This document shows, in pieces, positions 1 through 4,758 of a DNA stretch of 5,195 nucleotides. A program made the position numbers and the translations under genes. The notes beneath the pieces are model-generated. The model was not told the DNA's origin and ran no database searches. It worked only from the letters and a program-made list of their open reading frames with translations. The DNA is from Gammaproteobacteria bacterium (GTDB lineage Bacteria > Pseudomonadota > Gammaproteobacteria > Chromatiales > Chromatiaceae), in NCBI GenBank assembly GCA_030620735.1, contig JAUXDV010000155.1, forward strand, positions 1-5,195. The letters run 5' to 3'. The stretch's first letter is position 1. The number at the start of each line of letters is the position of its first letter.

Positions 1-2392
1 GCCGGCGGATCGCGTGAAATGCGGAGATCACCGCCTGGTCGCCGCTTACAGCACGGCTACGCACCAGCGCCTGGTGTTCCCATATCCAGGCCTGCTCCTG
101 CTGGTAGGATTCAAAAGCCTTAAGGCTGCTCACCAGCAGACCTGAGGCGCCATTGGGACGCAACCGCATATCAATTTCATACGCCCTGCCGGAAGGGGTG
201 ATGGCGGTCAGAAGATGGATCAGGCGCTGCGCCATGCGCGCATAATAGTTTTCTGCTGCAATAGATTTCTCACCACCAGTCATACTGTTCATTGCTGCAT
301 TGTGCAAGAATAGCAGATCCAGGTCCGAGCCATAACCAAGCTCGATGCCGCCAAGCTTCCCATAGCCGACAATGGCGAATCCCATGGCATCAGCAGTTGT
401 TCCCGGCGGACAGCCATGACGTACACTGAGATCCCGCCAGGCGATTTTCAGTGCTGCGTCGAGCGTCACTTCGGCTATCTCGGAGAGATAATCGCTGACC
501 ACCATCAGTGGGATAATAGTGGAGATGTCAGCTGCGGCAACGCGCAAACGGTTGGTGGCAACGAAATGGCGCAACATCTCCATCTCCTGCTCCAGGTCGC
601 CCTCGACGCGTTGCAGCATGCTGCTGAGTTCATCGGACAGCGCATCGCGGCTCAGCGGCTGATAGAGGAGCCGGTGGTCGATGAGTTGATCAAGCAGCAG
701 CGGCTGGCGCACGATCCACTGCATGAACCATGGGCTGGCGCTGAGCAGGCTGATCAACTGCTCCAGCGCACTCTGGTTTTCACTGAGCAGCTCAAGATAG
801 GTGGTGCGGCGTGCAATGGCCACGATCACTGCACTGAGACGCTCCAGCGTCTCCTCGGGGTTGCTGCGCTTCGCTGTCAATGCCAGCAAGCGCGGCATCA
901 GTGTGTCGAGTAACTGGCGACCCCGTTCTCCGGCTCTCTGCAGCGAATGATTCCGCTGCAGATCCTGTATCAGTTTTGTGGCTCTTTCACTCTCCCTGAA
1001 GCCAGCTTCAATAAGTTGCTGCTGCTGTTGCTCCGGGTTACTCCATACTGCCTCCAGCGGGGAGAGTTGTTGTTCCGTATCATTGAAGAGTTGTTCGAAA
1101 TGATGTTGTACACTGGCGCGATGGCGAGTCAGTTCAGTCGTGAAGCTCTCTGCTGTTGCGAAGCCCATGGTGAGCGCAATGCGTTCAAGCCCCTCTTCAT
1201 TTTCCGGCAGCTGATGACTTTGTTCATCGCGCCACGCCTGGATGCGGTTTTCGACAAGACGCAGAAAACGATAGGCATCGATGAGTTCCCTGACAGTCGT
1301 TTGAGGAAGAATGTTTTTGTCAGCCAGAATGCCCAGCACCTCCTGGATTGGGGCAATCTGCAGTTCACTCTCCCGCCCGCCCCGTATCAATTGGAATGTT
1401 TGCCCAAGAAATTCGATCTCCCGAATTCCGCCGGGACCGAGCTTGATGTTATTGCGCATCCCCTTGCGCTGCATGTCGTCGTTGATGAGCTGCTTGAGTT
1501 TGCGCAGCGAATCAATAGCGCCGTAGTCCAGATAGCGGCGATAGACAAAGGGACGCAGCATCTTCAATAATGAAGCCCCGGCCCGCATGTCGCCGGCTAC
1601 GATACGCGCCTTGATCATGGCGTAGCGCTCCCACTCCCTGGCCTGCGACTGGTAGTAGTTCTCCATGAAGTCGAAGTTGGGCGCCAGTGGCCCGGACTGG
1701 CCAAATGGACGCAGGCGTGTATCAACCCGAAAGACAAAGCCGTCAACAGTGCGCGAGTTGAGCGCCCTGGTCAGTTTTTGGCACAGGCGTGTGAAAAACT
1801 CATCGTTGGAGAGAGTGCGCCTGCCGTCAGTCTCTCCCCCGGAGGGGAAGCAGTAGACCAGGTCGATGTCAGATGAGAGGTTGAGTTCGCGTGCGCCGAG
1901 CTTCCCCATGGCGATGACGACGAGTTGCTGGGCGTCGCCATCAGTATCACGCGGCGTTCCAAGGTTCCGCAGCTGCTGCTGATAGAGATAGTGCAGTGCA
2001 AGCTGAATCGATGCGTCGGCCAGGGCGCTCAGGGATTCAAGGGTTTCATCCAGGTCGGCGGTTTGTGTCAGATCGCGCCAGATGATGCGCACCATCTGCT
2101 GCTGGCGGAATAGACGCAGTTGACGCTGCAGCTGCTCTTCATTGCCAACTCCTGCAATACGTTCTTCAAGCAATGCAGAGAACTCGCCTGGCAGAGGCTG
2201 TTGTTGCAGTGCGCCGCTCTCATGCAGCGGGATTATGCGTTGAGGCTCCGCCTCAAAGTAATGAAGCGCGTACTCGCTTGCGGCCAGCACTATCCTGGCC
2301 TGTCGAGTAAAATCTGCATTCAGCACAAATGATTTATCAACTTGTTGTGACCACTGTTGCAGCAGATTGCTAATGCGTTGTGTAGTTGACAT
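1..2392 (-). CDS. glnE: Bifunctional glutamine synthetase adenylyltransferase / adenylyl-removase, C-terminus cut by window edge
   Basis: GlnE adds AMP to, or removes it from, glutamine synthetase (GlnA) in response to PII and glutamine, switching ammonia assimilation off or on in the cytoplasm. Read on the minus strand, the frame stays open for 797 codons plus one base. Two nucleotidyltransferase modules are visible. The N-terminal (removase) one has GKLGARELNLSSDIDL at residues 163-178 with metal-binding D175 and D177, then FRVDTRLRPFG at 221-231 and YYQSQAREWERYAMIKAR near 246-263. The C-terminal (transferase) one has GYGKLGGIELGYGSDLDL at 676-693 with D690 and D692, then MRLRPNG near 742 and WIWEHQALVRSR near 769-780. 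Both aspartate pairs are intact, so both activities are expected. The family is about 950 residues long, so roughly 150 C-terminal residues lie outside the window. The ATG at 2392 is the first possible start after an in-frame TAA; its Shine-Dalgarno is poor. The gene lies downstream of rpsT on the same strand, separated by a terminator. Identification is very secure. Confidence 0.97.
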   Translation of the reverse strand, partial: MSTTQRISNLLQQWSQQVDKSFVLNADFTRQARIVLAASEYALHYFEAEPQRIIPLHESGALQQQPLPGEFSALLEERIAGVGNEEQLQRQLRLFRQQQMVRIIWRDLTQTADLDETLESLSALADASIQLALHYLYQQQLRNLGTPRDTDGDAQQLVVIAMGKLGARELNLSSDIDLVYCFPSGGETDGRRTLSNDEFFTRLCQKLTRALNSRTVDGFVFRVDTRLRPFGQSGPLAPNFDFMENYYQSQAREWERYAMIKARIVAGDMRAGASLLKMLRPFVYRRYLDYGAIDSLRKLKQLINDDMQRKGMRNNIKLGPGGIREIEFLGQTFQLIRGGRESELQIAPIQEVLGILADKNILPQTTVRELIDAYRFLRLVENRIQAWRDEQSHQLPENEEGLERIALTMGFATAESFTTELTRHRASVQHHFEQLFNDTEQQLSPLEAVWSNPEQQQQQLIEAGFRESERATKLIQDLQRNHSLQRAGERGRQLLDTLMPRLLALTAKRSNPEETLERLSAVIVAIARRTTYLELLSENQSALEQLISLLSASPWFMQWIVRQPLLLDQLIDHRLLYQPLSRDALSDELSSMLQRVEGDLEQEMEMLRHFVATNRLRVAAADISTIIPLMVVSDYLSEIAEVTLDAALKIAWRDLSVRHGCPPGTTADAMGFAIVGYGKLGGIELGYGSDLDLLFLHNAAMNSMTGGEKSIAAENYYARMAQRLIHLLTAITPSGRAYEIDMRLRPNGASGLLVSSLKAFESYQQEQAWIWEHQALVRSRAVSGDQAVISAFHAIRR

Positions 2393-2433
2393 GAAAAATG
2401 GTCGGATGAAAAATTCTGGATGCCAATTTATGG

Positions 2434-2462
2434 TTTATCCGTGAAATGAGCGTAGGGTGCAA
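2434..2462 (-). promoter_or_regulatory. Weak candidate sigma-70 promoter for glnE
   Basis: On the minus strand TTGCAC (2462-2457) is followed after 17 bases by GATAAA (2439-2434), about 42 bases before the glnE ATG. The match is 3/6 and 4/6 to the consensus, so this is only a candidate. glnE needs its own promoter if the terminator after rpsT is efficient. The -35-like hexamer lies inside the folded repeat element. Confidence 0.25.
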
Positions 2463-2520
2463 CAAGCGGAGCGCATTGCACCGGGAATGGCGGGATCCAC
2501 TCCGCCTGCGCCACCCTGCA
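2451..2520. repeat. Folded intergenic repeat-like element (GTAGGGTG type)
   Basis: This non-coding stretch between glnE and the rpsT terminator has several complementary arms. GGTGCAA (2456-2462) pairs with TTGCACC (2476-2482), with an inner GCG/CGC pair at 2466-2468 and 2472-2474. GGCGG (2489-2493) pairs with CCGCC (2502-2506). GTAGGGTG (2452-2459) can pair, with one G-T, with CACCCTGC (2512-2519), which would close the whole element and compete with the first hairpin. From memory, the motif GTAGGGTGCAA...TTGCACC occurs as a dispersed intergenic element in various gammaproteobacteria; I cannot confirm copy number from one window. There is no coding signal and no transposase. Confidence 0.5.
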
Positions 2521-2530
2521 TTCAAATGTA

Positions 2531-2566
2531 AAAAGCCTGCTTCCAATAGTATGGAAGCAGGCTTTT
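2531..2566 (-). terminator. Rho-independent terminator of rpsT
   Basis: A perfect 15-bp stem (2531-2545 with 2552-2566) and a 6-base loop form a GC-rich hairpin. Its AT-rich outer end gives a run of five T on the minus strand after the GC core. It lies about 40 bases past the rpsT stop. The flanking A and T runs make it symmetrical, so it could also stop plus-strand transcripts, but no plus-strand gene ends here. Confidence 0.9.
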
Positions 2567-2604
2567 ATGGATCCGTAACAATTTCAGGTCTGAGCCTGAT
2601 GTCG

Positions 2605-2865
2605 TTACATGGCGCGAATTTGTGTATTCAGTCGTGATTTATGACGCGCTGCCTTGTTGGCATGGATCAATCCTTTGCCTGCCGAGCGGTCAATTACCGG
2701 TACAGCAGCTGTGTATGCAGCTTGTGCGGCCTCTTTGTCACCTGCATCGATGGCGTTCACAACCTTTTTCAGGTGGGTGCGCATCATACTGCGTTGAGAT
2801 GTATTACGACCGCGGGCATTTTCTGCCTGACGAACACGTTTGCGGGCTTGTGCTGAGTTAGCCAC
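2605..2865 (-). CDS. rpsT: 30S ribosomal protein S20
   Basis: S20 is a primary binding protein of the small subunit that contacts 16S rRNA during 30S assembly. The product is 86 residues, against 87 in E. coli. It shows the family signature throughout: a basic N-terminal helix MANSAQARKRVRQAENAR, the RRSMMRT-like segment QRSMMRTHLKKV at about 25-36, AIDAGDKEAAQAAY at about 39-52, and the strongly conserved KGLIHANKAARHKSRLN at about 64-80. The start codon is GTG (2865-2863), with AGGAGA five bases upstream, so the start is secure although not ATG. The gene is monocistronic by appearance, with its own promoter upstream and a strong terminator downstream. E. coli rpsT also uses a non-ATG codon (UUG), where it matters for autogenous control; similar control here is an inference. 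Confidence 0.98.
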   Translation of the reverse strand: MANSAQARKRVRQAENARGRNTSQRSMMRTHLKKVVNAIDAGDKEAAQAAYTAAVPVIDRSAGKGLIHANKAARHKSRLNTQIRAM

Positions 2866-2870
2866 TATTA

Positions 2871-2876
2871 TCTCCT
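2871..2876 (-). promoter_or_regulatory. Ribosome binding site of rpsT
   Basis: AGGAGA on the minus strand is followed by TAATA and then the GTG codon. This strong Shine-Dalgarno at normal spacing fixes the non-ATG start of S20. Confidence 0.85.
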
Positions 2877-2918
2877 GAGATCATCTGGATGCCGATTAAG
2901 GCTAAATAAAGAGGCGGG

Positions 2919-2947
2919 ATTGTCCGCTTTTTATGGTTGCTTGTCAA
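2919..2947 (-). promoter_or_regulatory. Sigma-70 promoter of rpsT with GC-rich discriminator
   Basis: On the minus strand a consensus -35 TTGACA (2947-2942) is separated by exactly 17 bases from GACAAT (2924-2919, 4/6 to TATAAT). The next eight bases are CCCGCCTC, a GC-rich discriminator. Transcription would begin near 2912, giving a leader of about 47 bases. In well-studied proteobacteria such discriminators go with ppGpp/DksA repression of ribosomal genes, so stringent control is a reasonable inference. Confidence 0.8.
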
Positions 2948-2979
2948 TGCCCGGATTGCAATTTTGTTAAAGATTAAGG

Positions 2980-2997
2980 AGTTGTCCATAAACAACT
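2980..2997. repeat. Short palindrome in the rpsT-ybgC divergent region
   Basis: AGTTGT (2980-2985) and ACAACT (2992-2997) are perfect inverted arms around six bases. No T-run follows, so it is not a terminator. It could be an operator for either divergent unit or a chance palindrome. The rest of the 304-base gap (2866-3169) holds the two promoters described separately and no credible gene. Confidence 0.35.
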
Positions 2998-3081
2998 TCC
3001 CGATAGCAGTGACGATCTCGTATGCGCTGAATAGTTACCAAGATGTTTCGTTAAGTCATGATAAAGTGCAGCGAAAAGGTC

Positions 3082-3110
3082 TCTTATCTTGTTCATTTAC
3101 AGTATATAAT
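3082..3110 (+). promoter_or_regulatory. Probable promoter of the ybgC-tolQRA operon
   Basis: A perfect TATAAT at 3105-3110 is the best -10 box on the plus strand of this gap. At 17-base spacing the -35 position reads TCTTAT (3082-3087), a poor match, and there is no TGn extension. Transcription would begin near 3117, leaving about 53 untranslated bases before ybgC. A weak -35 suggests an activator or modest constitutive expression. The operon needs a promoter here because its upstream neighbour is divergent. Confidence 0.55.
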
Positions 3111-3162
3111 ACGATGGTTTTTCTGTGCTGATGCCCGTCACAGGCTCCTGGCCACCGTTCAT

Positions 3163-3168
3163 GAGGTG
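3163..3168 (+). promoter_or_regulatory. Shine-Dalgarno of ybgC, which bears on its start
   Basis: GAGGTG is the only good Shine-Dalgarno near the start. It ends one base before the ATG at 3170, which is too close, but seven bases before the in-frame TTG at 3176, which is normal. It therefore favours initiation at TTG. Confidence 0.6.
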
Positions 3169-3169
3169 A

Positions 3170-3571
3170 ATGATATTGTCGAAATTTATTTGGCAAGTGC
3201 GTGTCTATTACGAAGATACGGATGCCGGAGGGGTTGTCTATTACGCCAATTATCTGGCCTATATGGAGCGGGCGCGCAGTGAATGGCTGCGCACTCTGGG
3301 TTTTGATAACCAGGTGCTCGCAGATCAGCAGGGCGTTGTTTTTGCAGTGCGTCGCGCATCTGTTGATTATCTTCAACCGGCGCGACTGGATGAACTGCTG
3401 GATGTTTCGTTGATACTCAAGAAAAGAGGCCGGGCGTCACTGCTGTTTGAACAGCAGGTGTGTCGTGACGATGTGCTGTTGTGCCAGGGTGAAATATTGC
3501 TGGCCTGTGTTGACGCCTCCAGTTTTAAACCCACGGCCATCCCACAAACGATTATTCGTAAAATACAATGA
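3170..3571 (+). CDS. ybgC: Tol-Pal system-associated acyl-CoA thioesterase YbgC
   Basis: YbgC is a cytoplasmic hotdog-fold (4HBT family) thioesterase that hydrolyses acyl-CoA esters. It is usually the first gene of the tol-pal cluster, although its exact role in envelope biology is unsettled. The product is 133 residues, against 134 in E. coli. The signature VRVYYEDTDAGGVVYYANYL spans residues 10-29 and includes the catalytic aspartate D18, followed by the helix YMERARSEWLR. The central RRASVDYLQPARLDELLDV (about 61-79) and the C-terminal LLACVDASSFKPTAIP also match the family. The ATG at 3170 is preceded by an in-frame TGA at 3167-3169, so no longer protein is possible. The Shine-Dalgarno spacing favours a TTG at 3176 instead, giving 131 residues. 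The stop overlaps the start of a mini-ORF leading to tolQ. The identification is secure; only the start is open. Confidence 0.96.
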   Translation: MILSKFIWQVRVYYEDTDAGGVVYYANYLAYMERARSEWLRTLGFDNQVLADQQGVVFAVRRASVDYLQPARLDELLDVSLILKKRGRASLLFEQQVCRDDVLLCQGEILLACVDASSFKPTAIPQTIIRKIQ

Positions 3572-3600
3572 ATTTAACCCAAATGACGAGATTTAAGTAA
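3568..3600 (+). CDS. Ten-codon mini-ORF bridging ybgC and tolQ (possible coupling peptide)
   Basis: ATG at 3568 shares ATGA with the ybgC stop, and the frame encodes MNLTQMTRFK before TAA at 3598-3600, which shares its last A with the tolQ ATG (TAATG). A second in-frame ATG lies at 3583. There is no Shine-Dalgarno before it, and tolQ itself has only a weak GAG-type site. Ribosomes finishing ybgC could reinitiate, read this peptide and be delivered onto tolQ. I know of no homologous peptide, and chance is possible in so short a frame. Confidence 0.3.
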   Translation: MNLTQMTRFK

Positions 3601-4262
3601 TGTCCGGTGATATCGATATTTTTGGATTGATCATGGGCGCCAGTCCCGTGGTAAAAGTAGTGATGGCGATCCTGGTGCTTGCCTCCATTGTCTCCTGGGC
3701 CATCATCATCGATCGCGCCAGGGCAACATCCCGCGCCAGAAAGCTGTCAAAAAGTTTCGAGAAAAAATTCTGGGGCGGTGCCGACATAGAGCGGCTCTAC
3801 AAGAAGAGTGATGAAGACAGGGATGGTCCTTTGGCCGCCGTTTTTGTTGCGGGCTTTACCGAGTTTATCAAACTGCAGGAGCAGCCGGATATAGAACGTG
3901 ACGCCGTTCTGGGCGGTTCAATACGTGCCATGAAGGTCGCCATGAACCGTGAAACCGAGAGCCTGGAGCGCTTCCTGCCGATGCTGGCGACGATTGGTTC
4001 GACCAGCCCCTATGTCGGACTCTTCGGCACTGTGTGGGGGATCATGACCTCTTTCCACGCATTAGGGAGCGTCAAGCAGGCGAGTCTCAGCATGGTTGCG
4101 CCGGGGATTTCCGAGGCGCTGATCGCCACGGCCATGGGGCTGTTTGCAGCAATCCCTGCCGTGGTTGCCTACAACCGCTATAGCAACGAAGTGTATCGTC
4201 TGGAGGGACGTTTTGATGACTTCAGCGAAGAGTTCGCCAATATTCTGCATCGGCAGATGTAG
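3600..4262 (+). CDS. tolQ: Tol-Pal proton channel protein TolQ
   Basis: TolQ is the inner-membrane MotA/TolQ/ExbB-family subunit that, with TolR, uses the proton motive force to drive TolA during outer-membrane constriction. The product is 220 residues (E. coli 230); the difference is mainly a shorter C-terminus ending at ILHRQM. Three membrane segments are visible: about 17-37 (VVKVVMAILVLASIVSWAII), 127-151 and 171-191, with a large cytoplasmic loop between the first two containing EKKFWGGADIERLY. The family core SPYVGLFGTVWGIM (136-149) and VAPGISEALIATAMGLFAAI (166-185) is intact, including T144 and T177, the equivalents of the two channel-lining threonines of E. coli TolQ. The start ATG has only a weak ribosome site (GAG, nine bases upstream), which suggests translational coupling to ybgC. 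tolR follows after two bases. Confidence 0.98.
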   Translation: MSGDIDIFGLIMGASPVVKVVMAILVLASIVSWAIIIDRARATSRARKLSKSFEKKFWGGADIERLYKKSDEDRDGPLAAVFVAGFTEFIKLQEQPDIERDAVLGGSIRAMKVAMNRETESLERFLPMLATIGSTSPYVGLFGTVWGIMTSFHALGSVKQASLSMVAPGISEALIATAMGLFAAIPAVVAYNRYSNEVYRLEGRFDDFSEEFANILHRQM

Positions 4263-4264
4263 CC

Positions 4265-4708
4265 ATGAGGAGACGCGCACGCACTAACAAGCCTATCGCT
4301 GAAATCAACGTGGTTCCCTATATCGACGTGATGCTGGTGCTGCTGATTATCTTCATGGTGACAGCGCCCATGCTGGTGAGGAATGTCGATGTCGAATTGC
4401 CGGTGAGCCAGGGAGACCCTGGCAGCGTTGCCGAAGAGCAACCGCCGATCGTGCTGGGTGTGACCAATAACGGCCTCTTTTTTCTCTATAACGAGGATGG
4501 TGAGCGTGAGTTCCTTCCTTCCGAAGAGGAGGCGCTTGCTGCAACCCTGGCGCTAACGATCAAGGACCCTGCCAGGGATGTGATGGTCTATGGCGATAAA
4601 AAAGTGGAATACGGCAATATTTTGCGTCTCCTGCAGGCGCTTCAGCAGAGTGTGGAAAAGGGTAAGCAGGTCAAATTGATGACGATTATCTCGGATGGGA
4701 GTGGTTAG
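4265..4708 (+). CDS. tolR: Tol-Pal stator protein TolR
   Basis: TolR is the ExbD/TolR-family partner of TolQ, with one membrane helix and a periplasmic domain that is thought to contact peptidoglycan. The product is 147 residues, a usual length. A basic cytoplasmic N-terminus (MRRRARTNKP) precedes INVVPYIDVMLVLLIIFMVTAP at about 14-35. D21 in this helix corresponds to the essential proton-carrying aspartate D23 of E. coli TolR. The periplasmic part runs from about residue 40, with VDVELP and, near the end, VMVYGDKKVEYGNIL and VKLMTI, as in the family. The start lies two bases after the tolQ stop, with no clear Shine-Dalgarno of its own, so it is probably translated by coupling with tolQ. This matches the fixed stoichiometry these two proteins need. 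Confidence 0.97.
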   Translation: MRRRARTNKPIAEINVVPYIDVMLVLLIIFMVTAPMLVRNVDVELPVSQGDPGSVAEEQPPIVLGVTNNGLFFLYNEDGEREFLPSEEEALAATLALTIKDPARDVMVYGDKKVEYGNILRLLQALQQSVEKGKQVKLMTIISDGSG

Positions 4709-4712
4709 GAAT

Positions 4713-4736
4713 CCCTTTCCCCGCCCCCCCGCCCCC
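4713..4736 (-). other. Four-tract G-quadruplex motif in the tolR-tolA gap
   Basis: The plus strand carries C-tracts of 3, 4, 7 and 5 bases (4713-4715, 4719-4722, 4724-4730, 4732-4736) with single-base or three-base spacers. The minus strand thus has four G-runs with loops of 1, 1 and 3 bases, a canonical quadruplex pattern. This is the template strand for the tol operon. The tract begins after the tolR stop and ends before the tolA ribosome site, so it changes neither protein. It could affect transcription elongation or, as a C-rich, G-poor RNA, Rho loading. Confidence 0.6.
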
Positions 4737-4745
4737 TGGATTTAC

Positions 4746-4750
4746 AGAGG
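4746..4750 (+). promoter_or_regulatory. Ribosome binding site of tolA
   Basis: AGAGG lies eight bases before the TTG at 4759. It supports that non-ATG codon as the tolA start and gives tolA an independent ribosome entry after the 50-base gap from tolR. Confidence 0.65.
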
Positions 4751-4758
4751 TTCTCTAG

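Noticed and set aside
1014..1036. Run of CTG/CAG-type triplets in glnE as a possible microsatellite
   Set aside because: It encodes a short Gln run in a linker of GlnE and is only about five codons long; such runs are ordinary.
416..1570. Long plus-strand open frames (416-913 and 947-1570) opposite glnE
   Set aside because: They lie antisense to a continuous GlnE frame with intact catalytic motifs. Their products are rich in Q, H, C and L as mirror frames often are, and match no family I recognise.
2531..2566. Attachment site or inverted repeat of an insertion element
   Set aside because: The stem-loop with flanking A and T runs just after rpsT is a typical intrinsic terminator, with no transposase or target duplication nearby.
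2446..2637. Plus-strand open frame across the intergenic repeat and terminator
   Set aside because: It reads through the folded repeat, the rpsT terminator and the 3' end of rpsT. It has no ribosome site and no recognisable domain.
2622..2861. Plus-strand open frames opposite rpsT
   Set aside because: They are fully covered by the S20 gene on the other strand; composition and cysteine content are those of a shadow frame.
2937..3131. Possible small gene (64 codons) in the rpsT-ybgC gap
   Set aside because: It starts inside the rpsT promoter with no Shine-Dalgarno and runs through the probable tol promoter. The product resembles nothing known to me.
3056..3376. Minus-strand frame of 106 codons opposite ybgC
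   Set aside because: It overlaps the conserved first half of YbgC antisense, has no ribosome site or promoter, and is best read as a mirror frame.
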